From NCBI RefSeq assembly GCF_905475395.1, contig NC_058339.1:71948520-72012519 (forward strand): a DNA stretch of 64,000 nucleotides, written 5' to 3'. The translations under genes and the position numbers were made by a program. This DNA comes from Chrysoperla carnea. Its lineage: Eukaryota; Arthropoda; Insecta; Neuroptera; Chrysopidae. How positions within the stretch are numbered: the stretch's first letter is position 1; each line of letters opens with the position of its first letter. Shown here one piece after another: positions 1 to 11,162 of this stretch. Under the pieces are notes generated by a model, which was not told where the DNA came from, ran no database searches, and saw nothing but the letters and a program-made list of their open reading frames with translations.

Positions 1-50
1 TCTTGAAATTAATTACAAGTATTACGGTTGCTCCATTGTACCTCCTTATA

Positions 51-135
51 ACATTTATTAACCTCCGCCCAACAAAGAGGGGTGTTCTAAGTTTGTCGTG
101 TCTGTGTATCTGTGTTTCTATGTGGCTGTCGGTGG
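51..135 (-). repeat. Interspersed repeat R1, minus-strand fragment
   Basis: Read on the minus strand, this fragment carries the same GTGTCTGTGTATCTGTG-type tract and 'gggtgttataa' block seen in the plus-oriented R1 copies at 300, 33.2, 40.1 and 63.2 kb. It has no coding content. R1 is a window-internal name; the class of the element is unknown. Confidence 0.5.
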
Positions 136-299
136 TATTGTAGATGAAGATTGTTCTTAGCTATATTTCAAGTGCGAGTTTAGGGTTCCATAGCTGATAA
201 CAACTAGAAAAGAGGTGATGATCTTCAAACGACTGAGTTTCCTTAAAACATAGAATAATAATCCTGATCAAATTACCTTTCAATCAATAAGTGAAATTT

Positions 300-705
300 A
301 CAAAATTGAAAAAATCCCCGACAAATTTTTCGAGTACGTTACCCTAAAACCGCACTTGAAACATATCTAAGAACACTCTTCATTACTTTATCTTTTTCCT
401 TAAAGCCTTTTCCATGCTGAGCCGATTTTGAAGATGTTAACTCGCACTTCACACATAGCAAAGAACACTCTTCATTAACTTGCCTCTCAAACGAAAACAA
501 AAAAATCAAAATCGGTTCATCCGTTTAGGCGCCACGATACCACAGACAGACATATACACAAACAGACACACACACATAGCGGTCCAACTTATAACATCCC
601 TTTTTATAGGTCGAGGGTTAATAACAATACAAATCGATATCGATTAATCCGTTTAGGAGCTACGATGCCTCAAACGAATCGATCACACCTGATTTCGTGT
701 CGGGG
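300..705 (+). repeat. Interspersed repeat R1
   Basis: R1 is recognised by 'gaacactcttcatta', 'ttcatccgtttagg', a CACAGACAGACA/CACACA tract and a closing 'tcgagggttaa'. Within this copy the 'gaacactcttcatta' module occurs twice (about 395 and 465), so it is internally duplicated or made of two overlapping fragments. Other copies lie at 33.2, 40.1, 63.2 and 63.8 kb. No open frame and no terminal inverted repeats are visible. Confidence 0.6.
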
Positions 706-1419
706 GTTCCTTTAAGTTTATTATAAGCAAAGTTTTAGAAAATAAAAATACTGGTACTTTATTGGTCTGGCCCCTAAAGCTCTCACTTACCAGGACTTAT
801 CTTTCTTTAGCGAGTCCAAATAAAAATCAATTTGTAATTGTTTGGCAGTTTTTTCGAGGATTGAAACAAGTCATTTTGGTAATAGAATAAATTGATGTGT
901 TGACTAATGAAAATCGAGTCTTTTAGTTTTAACTGGTTTTTCAGGATGGAAAATCACTTTATCTTACAACTAGTCTCTTCCAACCATTTGTTTACAGATT
1001 ATATCTTATTCTTTTAACTTTTTCTTTTAAAATAAAAAATCAAAACAATCGAATTCTATTAGGTCGAAGTTTAACGAATTAACAAATTTACTTTCATTGA
1101 TCTTCCAAAAGGTAGAAAACACAATTTTTAAAAGTGTGCATTTTATACCACTTATATTTTCATATTAATTATTACAAATCCTATAAAGATTATCGCATCG
1201 GTTTTTGGTTTTTCTCCGAATTTAGATTGTTATTTACGTACCTTTTATTTGTTGTTGCAACCAGCAATGCAGGTACGCATGTCTATTGAAAGATAACTAT
1301 GCTGATGTTTCTATAGCAAATAATAGTTTGAATATTTGTTGATGTAATTTCAAATAAACAACAAATTTAATCAATATTAGGAAGTGGATTAATTGAAATA
1401 AAACGGTTTTCCGAAAGAA
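706..1419. other. Upstream region of the TTC12-like gene
   Basis: This A/T-rich stretch has no recognisable coding exon or repeat boundary. It should hold the promoter and 5' UTR of the gene starting at 1420, but no clear TATA box or initiator could be chosen. Confidence 0.3.
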
Positions 1420-3306
1420 ATGACTAAAATTAATGAAGAAGAATTCAATAATTTTATGATGCGTGTAAATGAAGTTACAAAAATTATAAATAATTTATCA
1501 GCCAAAGATGAAGAAAAAAATACTATTGGTACATTACAAGCGGACGATTATTTAAAATATAATCCAGAATTTGATACAACTGCATTTGGAGATGGTGAAA
1601 AAATTATTACAAAAACTAAATTTAATAAATCTGTAATCAATAAAAGTAAGTTACTTTTTGATAAAAATATAGATAAAAAATAGCCAAATGTTTAATGTCA
1701 AATGTAGACTTCCGAAACGGAAACTCTAAAATTGATACTCTTCATTTTCGATTTGTTTTACTATGTTTAAGCATATTTCATCGTCTAATCGTGGCGCCAC
1801 CGTTATCATACTCTCCACTTTCAACATCTTCGTGGTGCCGCAATTCCTATATATTATAAATGTGAAAGTAAGCATGTTTGTTTGTTTGTTTGTTTGTTAC
1901 GCTTTCACGCTAAAACTAGAGAATGTTTTTTAATAAAACTGTACAGCAATATAGCTGATATATCAGAATAACACTATATATGAATATGAACTATAATCTA
2001 TAAAGATATATTTAAAAAAAAATAATAAAAGTACAAAAATTAAATTTATTTTGACATTTACCATTTTTTAAATTTTTACAGAAATCTTTTATTTATGGTT
2101 CAATATGATGATTATAGATGGAACAGATCTATGATCATTTTGAACCATAAATTAAAGAATTCTGTAAAAATTTAAAATACTAAATGTCAAACAAATCATG
2201 GCCAACTATTCTGATTCAATGAATTATGACTATTTTACATTTCACAAAATTGAAAACTGTGTATATCAAGAGAGGGTGGAGGCTATAAAGCGGTGGTTTT
2301 TCTTTTAAGCCCAGTGAAGCGGGCGGGTATCAATCTAGTTGTAAATAACTTTGATCTACATGTGAAATAAAGCAAAATGAAGAATTCAAATTTTTCGATA
2401 ACTTAATTTTCGAGACATTGAAAACTAAAAGCGAAAATTTAGTCATTACTAAGGCTACGAAATCATGATAATTTCGCTATAAAATGTGCAAAATTGAAGA
2501 CTAGGAAAATAGTGTAAAAAATCGATAAAAAATAACCCATAAAAATCAAATTGCTAACAATGTATACTACCTTTTTTAAATTTTTATCGTTGCCGCAAGT
2601 CTGCGTGCCAAGTTTCAGCTCGATTTGATGATGGGAAAAGTTAAAAGAAAGAGAGTAAAATAATAGCAAATACCTGCGAAAATAAAGTTTCGCATTTATT
2701 TCTTTCATTTTTCTTATTTTCTTACGCTATTCGCTTAAAATCTAGGAATTCAATCTAAAAATATTTTATTTTACCTTCAAATTTCTAGATACCCCTTTAA
2801 CCTCCGACGACGATTTAAATAATAATCCATCACAAATGTCATTGGAAGCATGGAAGCGAAGTATGGAGCAAGATGCGGCGCAACGTGCCGCAGATCGTAA
2901 AATACGTACCGAGAAATCTGAAACATTAAAAACGCGTGCAGATCGTGCGTTTCGTCAAGGTGACTTAAACAAAGCATTAACCTGTTACAACCAAGCTATT
3001 GATTTAATTAGAGATAATCCAACACTATACGCTTCACGAGCTTTAACATATATGTACCTAAATTTGTATGATAAAGCTGAAACGGATTGCGAATGGGCTT
3101 TACGAATAAATGAGGATGCATTTCGACCACAACTATATTTAATTAAATGTTTAATTTATAAAAATGATCAGCAATATAAGGAGAAAATTAATGAGGTTAA
3201 ACGAAAATATCCAAAACGCTGTCAACAAATCGATGAATATGTTGAAGATACGAAAAAACAATTTGGATGTTTGGATAATCCTCAAACCGATGAAGAAAAA
3301 AATTGA
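1420..3306 (+). CDS. TTC12-like: TTC12-like tetratricopeptide repeat protein (2 exons)
   Basis: The coding exons are 1420-1645 and 2789-3306. The intron has a GTAAGT donor and a TTTCTAG acceptor, in phase 1, and the split codon becomes Asn76. The joined protein is 247 aa. Residues 1-75 are charged and resemble the TTC12 N-terminus (FMMRVNEVTKIINNL). Then comes MSLEAWKRSMEQDAAQRAAD, which matches the 'xFLxSVEKDAxERAxRR' segment of TTC12. Residues about 122-221 form roughly three TPR units, including the typical YASRALTYMYLNLYDKAETD. By family knowledge TTC12 is a cytoplasmic factor for assembling axonemal dynein arms. Vertebrate TTC12 is about 700 aa with ARM-like repeats after the TPRs. None are visible here: the frame ends at TGA 3304-3306 and no continuing exon was found. 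The start is the first ATG, in good context (AAGAAATGA). The TPR call is firm; TTC12 orthology is likely, not proven. Confidence 0.82.
1845..2338 (+). mobile_element. Helitron-like non-autonomous element, copy 1 (in TTC12-like intron)
   Basis: It begins TCCTATATATTATAAATG, runs through a (TTTG)n tract and 'acgctttcacgct', and ends in a short GC stem (GCCC...GGGC at 2309-2324) followed by TATCAATCTAG and a host T. A 3' hairpin just before CTAG, with no target duplication, is the Helitron signature. A second copy at 15513-15883 shares the start, the middle and the hairpin-CTAG end. The base before the TC is T, not the usual A, so the exact 5' boundary is less secure. No Rep/helicase coding is present. 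Confidence 0.7.
2050..2191. repeat. Palindromic insert inside Helitron copy 1
   Basis: Arms of about 55 bp (starting TTTGACATTTACCAT and ending ATACTAAATGTCAAA) form a near-perfect inverted repeat around 'gattatagatgg'. The 15.6 kb copy of the Helitron has only part of this block, so this is either a fold-back element inserted into copy 1 or a palindrome partly deleted in copy 2. Confidence 0.6.
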
Positions 3307-3487
3307 AACAATGATCAATTTTATTAAACAAATTTTTATTCGAAGATATTTAACTTTTTTAAATAAATTTTTTGAACAATTTACGGCGTTAACTTATTCG
3401 AATGAACATTGTCAAACTTTCATTGAATACGATCCAATCTCATTTTAGTTTTTCCTTAAATTTTAAAGTTTTTAGACTTTTATTTTT
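3307..3487 (+). other. Probable 3' UTR of the TTC12-like gene
   Basis: A polyadenylation hexamer AATAAA lies at 3362-3367, 56 bases after the stop codon. A fragment of the ACAAGTG repeat family starts at about 3488, so the transcript probably ends before or within it. Confidence 0.45.
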
Positions 3488-3806
3488 TGCTTCAAACTTT
3501 TATTCTATTTCTTTATTGTATATGATTTTCTTGGCTTATGTTGCTCATTTACGAACTAAAATTCGCTTTCTACGTTTTGAGTACGCTATACAGATTTCAG
3601 CATTCAGCTCGATATCTCATTTCGTTTTTGAGTTATCGAGTTCACGTACAGGCGAAGAGACAAACAGACGGACAAACAGAAATGGACTAATTAGATGATT
3701 TTATGGACATTTATACCAAAGTTTTGTTTGTAGCATCAATATTTTTAAGGGTAACAAACTTGGGACTATGTTTAATATACCTTGATATATTCCATACGTG
3801 GTATAA
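3488..3806 (+). repeat. ACAAGTG-family repeat, truncated copy
   Basis: It matches the second half of the family: 'gttgctcatttacgaact', then 'gacggacaaacag', 'ggactaattag', 'gcatcaatatttttaag', 'accttgatatatt' and the terminal 'gtggtataaaa'. The ACAAGTG-containing first half is missing. It lies close to the 3' end of the TTC12-like gene. Confidence 0.7.
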
Positions 3807-5255
3807 AAAAAGATACGTACAATAAATTTGTATTTGCCTCTAAAAGGTGTTTTGTGTTTGCTTCTAAAAAATTTTCGACAGCAAAGACGTATTATACAGG
3901 GTATGCTCTTCTTTTTTAAGTTGACATACATTTGAAACTCGAAAAATAACTTTTATTGATAATAATGTTTCAAGCGAAAAATGTTGGGTGTGTAGGCAGA
4001 CATCTTAACATCTTACGCAAACATTAACCTTGACCTAGGTTTTCAAGCTCAATGAAAAGCTCACTCTACTCCATAACTAGTAATCGGTAGATGAACACTT
4101 TAAATTATAAAGTTTTTATTGATTAATAAAGTAACATTTTTTGTTCGAAATATTTTTCCACAATCCGAATCGAAGGCAAAAACGAACTGAAAAGTGTTAA
4201 CCCAAAATTGTTGATTTCGTATAATTAATTCAGCGAAATCTAGGCAATCTTCGAAAAAAATTTTCACATAAATCCAATAAAAGTGATTTGTTTTTCTATT
4301 AACACTAATTTTTCTTTCAATTACTGTCTAACTATTCAAAAAAAATTTTCAAACAAAAAATGTTTACTTATTTATAAAGAACAACTTTCTAACTTTAAGC
4401 GTTCATTTAATGTTTGCCAGTTATGAATCAGAGGGAATTTAACCTGAAAATTTTAATTTAGCCTGAAAACTTTGATCGAATTCGATGTCGGTATAAGATG
4501 TGAACATTCGAAACTAATATTTTTCGTTTTAAGCATTTTCCTCGAAAAAATTTATTCATCTAGCGTAAGCCAACTTAAAAAGAAAACCCTGTATTTATTC
4601 AGAAACTATTCTCCAGAGCTATACTCATTTTATGTAGGATATAGGTAATGGGATGACTTTTTCACGGTGCTCCAGGACGATATTTAAGCTAAATCTGGTC
4701 CTGATTAGATCAGTCGGAGCTCTCCTAATATGATTCCTTATTTGTTTTATTAATTATATCATTGTTTAAGTTCGAAAAATGCTATAAAATATAGTTTATG
4801 TCTAATTTTAACAACAAATTTACCCAAAAAATGACCTTGTTGACGTTGCAAATATTTGCCAGAATAAATAAAAAGTATAGGAAATCTAACTAATCTTATC
4901 ACATATACTTCAGAAAATACGTAATATTTGAAATACATAAATATTTTTGTGATAATTTCATTCGAAATACGTAAGTTAATAATGTTAGAACGCATGTTGG
5001 CGTTGCCAAATCATTTTGACGCTCATTAAAACAGGTGGTGTTACTTTGAAATGAATAATTACTAAATTGCTAATTTAGTGTTGATGATCAAGGACTTTTT
5101 AGATTCTAAATAAAAATATTTATTTGGTGAATTTTTTCTGACGCTATTGTTGACGCTAATTCAGTATTTTTTTAAATAGAAGTTGAAAAAAAAAATTAAT
5201 TTTACAGGCATTATTAGTTGTTTATGGTCGCTGTAAAAACATATAGTTCGCGAAT
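3807..5255. other. Intergenic A/T-rich region, no feature recognised
   Basis: This is the spacer between the TTC12-like gene and the candidate first exon of the EF-hand gene. Short open frames here (for example the minus-strand 4759-4995 frame) show no recognisable composition or motif. Confidence 0.3.
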
Positions 5256-5261
5256 TCAGTT
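5256..5261 (+). promoter_or_regulatory. Candidate initiator (Inr) TCAGTT
   Basis: TCAGTT matches the arthropod initiator consensus TCAKTY. It lies 138-143 bases upstream of a good-context ATG at 5399, a reasonable 5' UTR length. No convincing TATA box lies at -30. The match is short, so it counts only as support for the exon at 5399. Confidence 0.35.
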
Positions 5262-5398
5262 GTATAGTGTTGTGTCAAATTTACTGTTCTAGAATTTTTT
5301 ATATAATCTTTTTATCTGCTACTTACGTTATAAGTTGTTTTGTAAAGTGTGCGACTTTTTCTCGTTATATATATAAACAGTTTAATTAAAAGGTAAAA

Positions 5399-5477
5399 AT
5401 GGATTGTTTTGATTCAAGACGACCATCTTGTAACACGTGGAAATTCGGATACATTCCTCGAAGGCGTTGTTTAAGGT
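5399..5477 (+). CDS. Candidate first coding exon of the EF-hand gene
   Basis: ATG at 5399 in strong context (AAAAATGG) opens 26 codons, MDCFDSRRPSCNTWKFGY followed by an Arg-rich stretch. A GTACGT donor at 5478 leaves one base (T), which is exactly the phase needed by the acceptor at 13216. The joined reading is ...CLR-Y-LKTAFGLLD. With this exon the whole reading is 519 nt, giving 172 aa plus stop. An alternative donor two bases earlier (GTGTAC at 5476) would give the wrong phase. The exon is Cys/Arg-rich, unlike a calmodulin N-terminus. The 7.7 kb intron could hide another exon, so this link is an inference. Confidence 0.5.
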
Positions 5478-7070
5478 GTACGTATTTCTTTATATTCTAA
5501 ATTACATGGCAATTCAGCCTTAAGGTAGTTTTACTCAGTAATTATTTTTGTTACTTATGCAGAATAAATGATCTTTCCAGCATTATTTTTCGTGTGGAAT
5601 ATAACTTCCACACTTTGGTCGCCAAATTTAATTTTATTGAACAGTTAACTATGTTTTCGTCCAGGGAAAATCGTGCATAAAGCAAAGGAAACTTCGCCCG
5701 CATTCAGAAAAGAAATGGCTTATGTAATTCACAAATAATGCCTTTGTTGCACGATATATTATTTTTAAGAGTAGATTTAGTTATTCCATCATAACAAAAT
5801 ATCAGGCCTAATTTTAAATTTTATTATTGTAAATAATTTTACTGTCTCCTTGAGCTTCAAAAGTGAACTACAAAAATTTTTCTAATTTTGTTGTTGTTTT
5901 AATAAGATTCTTAGTACTTAATAAACTTTTGTAACTCACAGTGAAACTACTGTTGTTCAAAAATGTATTATAAAATTGTAAATAATTTGTGGCCCTTGTG
6001 TAAATGTATCGAAAAAATTTATTTACTTTTTTTTTTTTTTTTTTTTTTTTCAAATTCTAATCATCCGATTAAATTGATTTTTTGCCAATTATTTTGTTTT
6101 GATGTACTTTAGCACTCTTTTTACACTTATTTTCTGGAAATATTTGTGAAAATACTTAAATATAGGTTTTGCCTCCTTAGAAAATCCATGTGAAGTTTCT
6201 CCGCCGGGATTCGCTTTATTCGGTTGTAAGAAATGACTTATGACCTAAGTTTATGGCAGTTTAAACTATTATAAAATTTATTCGTGAGTTAATTTTACAT
6301 AAAAAAAGGTTCTTTACAAAATTTCAGAAGAAGGAATAGTTTTCGTTATATTTAATTCAGGAAAGTTAGAGTAATTCCTTTACTCTACTACACGGAAAAT
6401 ATCAAAAATATTTTATAAATTAAAAATATTAAAATAAATAAATAAAAGAAATGTTTTTGGATTTTTGAAATTCTCCAGCCCTTGTCTATTACATCTACTA
6501 CATCGTTTGAACGTTCCATTAAAGTCTTTATAAGACAAGTAGGTTTATGTGGTATCTCAACCATAATCTTATACGAAAGCTCGCACGCTGGACCCCTCCA
6601 AATTTTAATCCAGCTCTGTTTAGGTGGAGTAATTTAGAATATCATAAAACAAAAACGAATCAATAAAGCTTCTTCTTTGTTCGCATTTTATTTATGTAAT
6701 AATATTTTCTATGAAGAGTTTATGCCAGAATGAGTGACGAAGGTTTATTTTGCGTGTCATTATATTTATATATCTTAGTCATTATACAACAAACAATGTT
6801 CGAAAACTTAACACAACAATTCCTCAAATAAATGAAGAACGATGATAAAGAGAATTCCTAAATAGTTGTTTATAGTTTGGAAATTTGAAAACAATTTTTG
6901 TTATGAACATCTTAAATACAAAAGAGCTTTTAACACTTTCATTAAGAGCTTTTTCATCCCCTTTCTCCTAAACATAAACATAATTTTATAGTACTGTATA
7001 TAGGGTGTTTTATACTATCGCATTCGGAGCGCATAGTGATGTAGAACATTTAAATATTAAAGTAAATTTT
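5478..7070. other. First part of the putative 7.7 kb intron
   Basis: No exon or repeat with definable ends was found. The only notable tract is a 24-base T run at 6027-6050. Confidence 0.3.
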
Positions 7071-7255
7071 TTTACCCGACTGCCAAAGAGTGATTATGTT
7101 TTTCGCTCATATCTAGTGTGTATGTATGTATGGATGTATGTTGTATCTCGTATCTTCCAAACGGTTTGATGGATCTCGACAGTTAAGGTATCGTTATGTT
7201 CATCTTGAAAACCCCAGTGCCTTAGAAAGATGCTTAGAAAAAAAACAAAATGTCG
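7071..7255 (+). repeat. Interspersed repeat fragment with GTAT tract
   Basis: 'cccgactgccaaagagtgat' is followed by (GTAT)n and 'ccaaacggtttgatgg'. This arrangement of a short opener, a tetranucleotide tract and a degenerate body is typical of old dispersed insect repeats. The overlapping 70-codon frame starting at 7126 uses the microsatellite and is not credible as a gene. Confidence 0.4.
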
Positions 7256-7460
7256 GTATTTTGACGTTAAATAGTTATACCTTAATAAAAAAAATTAACG
7301 AAACCTATCGAAAAGGGTATCGGAATAAAGAAAATTAAAAGAAGGTACTGCCAAAATATAAAAGTTGTATGTTTAAAATAAATTGGGGATAATAAATTGG
7401 TTTAAAATGTTTTAATTTATGCAAGAATGTAGGATACTAGAAAGTCTAAAATAAAATAAA

Positions 7461-7642
7461 TAATTTAAAAAAAATCAGAAACGGGACTGCTCGAAATAAA
7501 ATCTGAAAAGAAAAATCCAGTAGTTTACATAGCGACTTTAAAAATAGAGCTCATTAAAATCTAGACTGTATGTAAACTAATGGATTTGTTTCTTTCTTTT
7601 CAGATTTTATTGAACGCAGTCGGGTTTTTGATTTTTTAAATT
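7461..7642. mobile_element. Palindromic MITE-like element (182 bp)
   Basis: Two arms of about 60-70 bp are inverted copies of each other. The left arm has 'cgggactgctcgaaataaaa' and 'aatccagtagtttaca'. The right arm has 'tgtaaactaatggattt' and 'ttttattgaacgcagtcggg'. Both ends are A/T-rich with TTTAAA, so a TA or TTAA-type duplication cannot be resolved. Confidence 0.65.
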
Positions 7643-9118
7643 AAATATAACAATGCAAATGTATCCTTTTAGCATCATTTTCCCACAATCTAAATAGTCT
7701 TTGTTGATTTTTTTCTATTCAAATTTTATTAATATGTGATTTATAATACAATACCATAATGTTTGATGGATAACAGCCTGGTGTACCTTGGATCAACCCA
7801 CTGATTATCTTCTAATACTTTCTATATTAAATTTCAAGTTCACTATCTTTGAAACAGCAACATAAGAGAAATATTGAAAACCCTACAAGTTTGTCTAATG
7901 GGTACCTTCGTTTTTTTATGATGATACGTCTTTTCAATCTTTACCTCCTCGACATTCTAAATCATGTTTAAAACGGAAATATTGCAAAACAAAATAGATA
8001 CTCATTAAGAAGCAAAGATTTAACTAAAATGTGATTTTGTGAAATGAAGACAATTTTTGTGTTTTGTGATTTCAAATCGGAAGTCGGCTCTCCGGCAATT
8101 AAAATTGAACATAGGCAATATTTTATTTAAAAAAAAAACTAAAGGAGGATCCAAGGTATGTTGATATCAAGGTACAAAACTTTACCCTACGTGAAAAAAA
8201 TTGTAAATATTGAAACTATAATACAAATAACATAAAAATTGTGAAAAACTAATTGAATTAATACCTCCTATGGTTAAGCACGACATCAAAGTCAGTCAAA
8301 GGTCGATTTAAGGATATATTATAATCATCACTTTTTCTTTACGAATAATAAAATTGATACAATCATATTTTTTAAAATGTCAAATTTAATTTAATTTTTT
8401 GTAATAAAAAAAAAGTATTACAATTGAAAATGTGTTGGAATATTTACAAATTGGCTCGATAATAATATTATACATACTAATTTAATTAAAATTAACTTGT
8501 TTTTCTTTGTTTCGAAAATAGTAGCTTTATTAATTTTTTATTGTCAAATATTTATTTTTATCACCTGTGCTTAATGTTTCAATGTCAATTGATTTTAAGG
8601 ATAGGATTTTGTTACATTGATCAAAGTACAGGAATTTTAATTATGGTCTATATATGTACAAAAAATTGTTTTGCCAAAACTCATTATTGCGGAATGCGCA
8701 GCAAAATCGTTGTTAGATTAAAGATTTTCATGTAAGATGTTTAAAATTGTTTTTATAGGTAGATATATTAAAAATCATTTAAAAACCTACACTGTAAAAA
8801 ATGGAAATCTGGAGTCAAACGTCTGCGGGGTTTAATAGGTCTTTTTTTTGTGTAAAACCTAAATCGTTTGATTCAAAACAACGTTGTGTTAAGAAATTCA
8901 ATTTTCTTAGACTTAGGTAATAATATAATTGAGTAAAACTATTCTGTGATTTCCTACAACAATGGGTCGTATTTTAGAAACGAATAGTTTCTTGTACCAA
9001 GAAACTCATATCATTGCATCAAATCACGAAGCTTTTTAAGTCAAATCTGGAACTATTTAGCAAAAATAAATGTATACTTAATGAAACAAAAAAGTTTATT
9101 CATTTTAGTACTTATTAA
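7643..9118. other. Intronic A/T-rich sequence, nothing recognised
   Basis: No coding exon, RNA gene or repeat boundary could be supported between the palindrome and the hAT element. Confidence 0.25.
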
Positions 9119-10117
9119 CAGGCCCGTGCACAGGAATTATCCAAGGGAGGGGTTCAAACTTTTGTTCGCCATGTTGGGTCATAAATCAATAAAAACAAGA
9201 AATTCTTAATAAGAGAACACTTAATAAGGTCAAAACGTGAAATTCAGTCACTGTTTTTCAATACGTAAATTCTTCGAGATACAAGAAGAAACTTTTCCAA
9301 AGCTCTGTGCGGATCGACCCCCACAACACGATGAGTATTGAACGAGGACTAAATCGTTTAGCCGATTTTTAGACATTGTTGATCTAAGGTATGTTTGAGA
9401 CAACGGAAATAATCGAATTTGAGAATTTGAAAAGAATCGTTCATTCGTCGCTGTTGTCACAGGCAAAACTGCCAGAACGCAAAGCATTTAGTAGAGATTC
9501 GAAAACGCATCTTTATTGCAGATATAGAGTGCTTCGAGTGAATTTTTGGCATCCCGCCCGGCAATGTGTTTTCGCCAAAGGTAAACTTCCATCTACCCAG
9601 ATGTCACGGGAAAAAGTCGAGCATAAGTTTTTATCAAAATTTTATTGAGAAAGAGACAAGCTAAATTTGATAAAACATTATTGTGATTCAAAATTCGATC
9701 TATAATCTTCAACTGAATCAGTCTGTATATTTGAGAGTAGACTCTGAAATGACACGAACATTGGCTTCCGCACTTCTATGTCGTATTCATCGCAGATATC
9801 GTTCATGGATTTGAAAATTTTTTCCTGAACTCTTCTCCAACGTTTCCTCTTCTTTCAAGCAAAATATGTTTTGCAGCATCAGTTATTTCGATAGCTTCGC
9901 CAAGATCCAGGTTTTCTGTTTGAAGAACTCGACTCAAAGACAAAGTCAAAAAATGTACTGAGCTCAAAATATGTATGGATATTGGATTCGTCGATGGAAA
10001 TAAGTCTCATAAATGGGTGCATTTATAGGACTATATTGTTAGTTTAAAATTTATATGGGCAGATTCTCAATGGGAAGGGTTTTGACTCCCAAAACCCTTC
10101 CCTTGCGTACGGGCCTG
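9119..10117 (-). mobile_element. Decayed hAT transposon (999 bp)
   Basis: The terminal inverted repeats are CAGGCCCGTGCACAGG on the left and the complement of CAGGCCCGTACGCAAGGG on the right. The flanking 8-mers are CTTATTAA (9111-9118) and TTTATTAA (10118-10125), a target duplication with one mismatch. CAGG-type ends and 8-bp duplications define hAT. It encodes a broken transposase on the minus strand whose C-terminal domain lies at 9248-9487. It sits inside the putative first intron of the EF-hand gene. Confidence 0.88.
9248..9487 (-). pseudogene. hAT transposase C-terminal dimerisation domain remnant
   Basis: The minus-strand frame contains VLPVTTATNERFFS and then LSQTYLRSTMSKNRLNDLVL. 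These match the conserved hAT dimerisation motif, normally of the form 'LPVSTATAERSFS...LKTYLRSTMxxxRLxxLAL'. The remainder upstream on the same strand (about 9490-10060) still shows short transposase-like pieces such as MNDICDEYDIEVRKP, separated by stops and frameshifts. A full transposase would need about 600 residues, which do not fit in this 1 kb element. Conclusion: an inactive relic of the zinc-finger MYM/THAP12-like hAT type. Confidence 0.85.
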
Positions 10118-10843
10118 TTTATTAATAATTATTTTAAATATTAATAGTAATTAATTTTTTCATTTTAATATTCATCTAAATTATAGTATAAATAATTGAA
10201 GAGTAAGTATACTTTGAAAGATTTAGTCACTCTCATTTGAAAGAAATTTGATTCACTCATAGTTCTTTCTTTAAAATCATGAGTATTTGACGATGATAGA
10301 TCTTATTTTTGATCCAATTAATCTATTATTACAATCGTGAAAATAAATAAATAATGCTAAAAAAAATACTTATTTCATTTTCATGAGTTTTGTAAACTAA
10401 ACACATTTCGTGTATTTAATACTAATTTTACCTAAAATTCTCTTATTTAAAATTTCTATCCACGCAATAAAAATATAAAAATTGAAAGGCTATTTAAGTA
10501 TTTAGTATGTCTTTATCATAAAAATTATATTTAATTTCACTATTAAAAATCAAATACAAAACCCTTAGAAAAATTTAATTATCAACATGAACATACTTGC
10601 CCTATTATTCACATAATTTCGTAATTCAATTCGACATGCATAAAAGGTGAGACAATTTCCCGTTGAAAAATCAATAATACGCAAATTTTTTCTGTTAAAT
10701 CTATACCTACTTACAAGACTCGAAATGGATTGGAGTAGAAAACTGTGAATTTAACTTGTAAATACTTTCAAAAAAAATGGTAGCCCGTTATTTATATATT
10801 ACAAACTTGCTATGGCGAAATTTGAGCCTGTTACATCTCAAAC
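10118..10843. other. Intronic spacer between hAT and SINE
   Basis: A/T-rich sequence with no open frame or repeat boundary that could be supported. Confidence 0.25.
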
Positions 10844-11151
10844 CGGCTCAGTGGTCGAGCGGTCTAAGGCGTTAGTCTTGACCGTTTGGCTACTGACTAG
10901 GAGGTTGTGGGTTCGAGTCCAGGCACCGGCAGTATGAACAATTATAATTAATGGGGATGCAGAATTGTTCATATTGGCGTCGCTTGGATAAGAACAAAGT
11001 AACTGATTCCACCCACATCATAAAATGTAATTGTATATATACGAATGTAGTTAAATAAATAAAGATTAACAAATAATGATGTGGGTGGACTCTGTTAAGG
11101 CATATGTCAGAGAAACGGAGGTTAAACCCCATTATTATAATTATTATTATA
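10844..11151 (+). mobile_element. tRNA-derived SINE, family 1, with 11-bp target duplication
   Basis: The head carries a box A (AGTGGTCGAGCGG) and a box B (GGGTTCGAGTCC) in tRNA spacing, about 50 bases apart, as in class II (Leu/Ser) tRNAs. The body has 'ctgattccacccacatca' and an inverted 'tgatgtgggtgga'. The tail is (ATT)n. Perfect 11-base direct repeats ACATCTCAAAC flank it (10833-10843 and 11152-11162). That is the mark of LINE-mediated retroposition. The short tRNA ends do not pair into an acceptor stem, so it is not a functional tRNA gene. Confidence 0.85.
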
Positions 11152-11162
11152 ACATCTCAAAC

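Noticed and set aside
1876..1898. Regulatory microsatellite (TTTG)n
   Set aside because: It is an internal part of the Helitron-like family, repeated at 15546 in the second copy.
5474..5479. GTGTAC donor at 5476 for the candidate first exon
   Set aside because: It would leave two bases and break the EF-hand frame at 13216. GTACGT at 5478 has the better +5 G and the correct phase.
5868..6053. Minus frame starting with a Lys run
   Set aside because: It arises from the 24-base poly-T tract.
10844..10935. tRNA gene (Leu/Ser type)
   Set aside because: Boxes A and B are present but the acceptor ends do not pair. The segment is the head of a SINE with a tail and target duplications.
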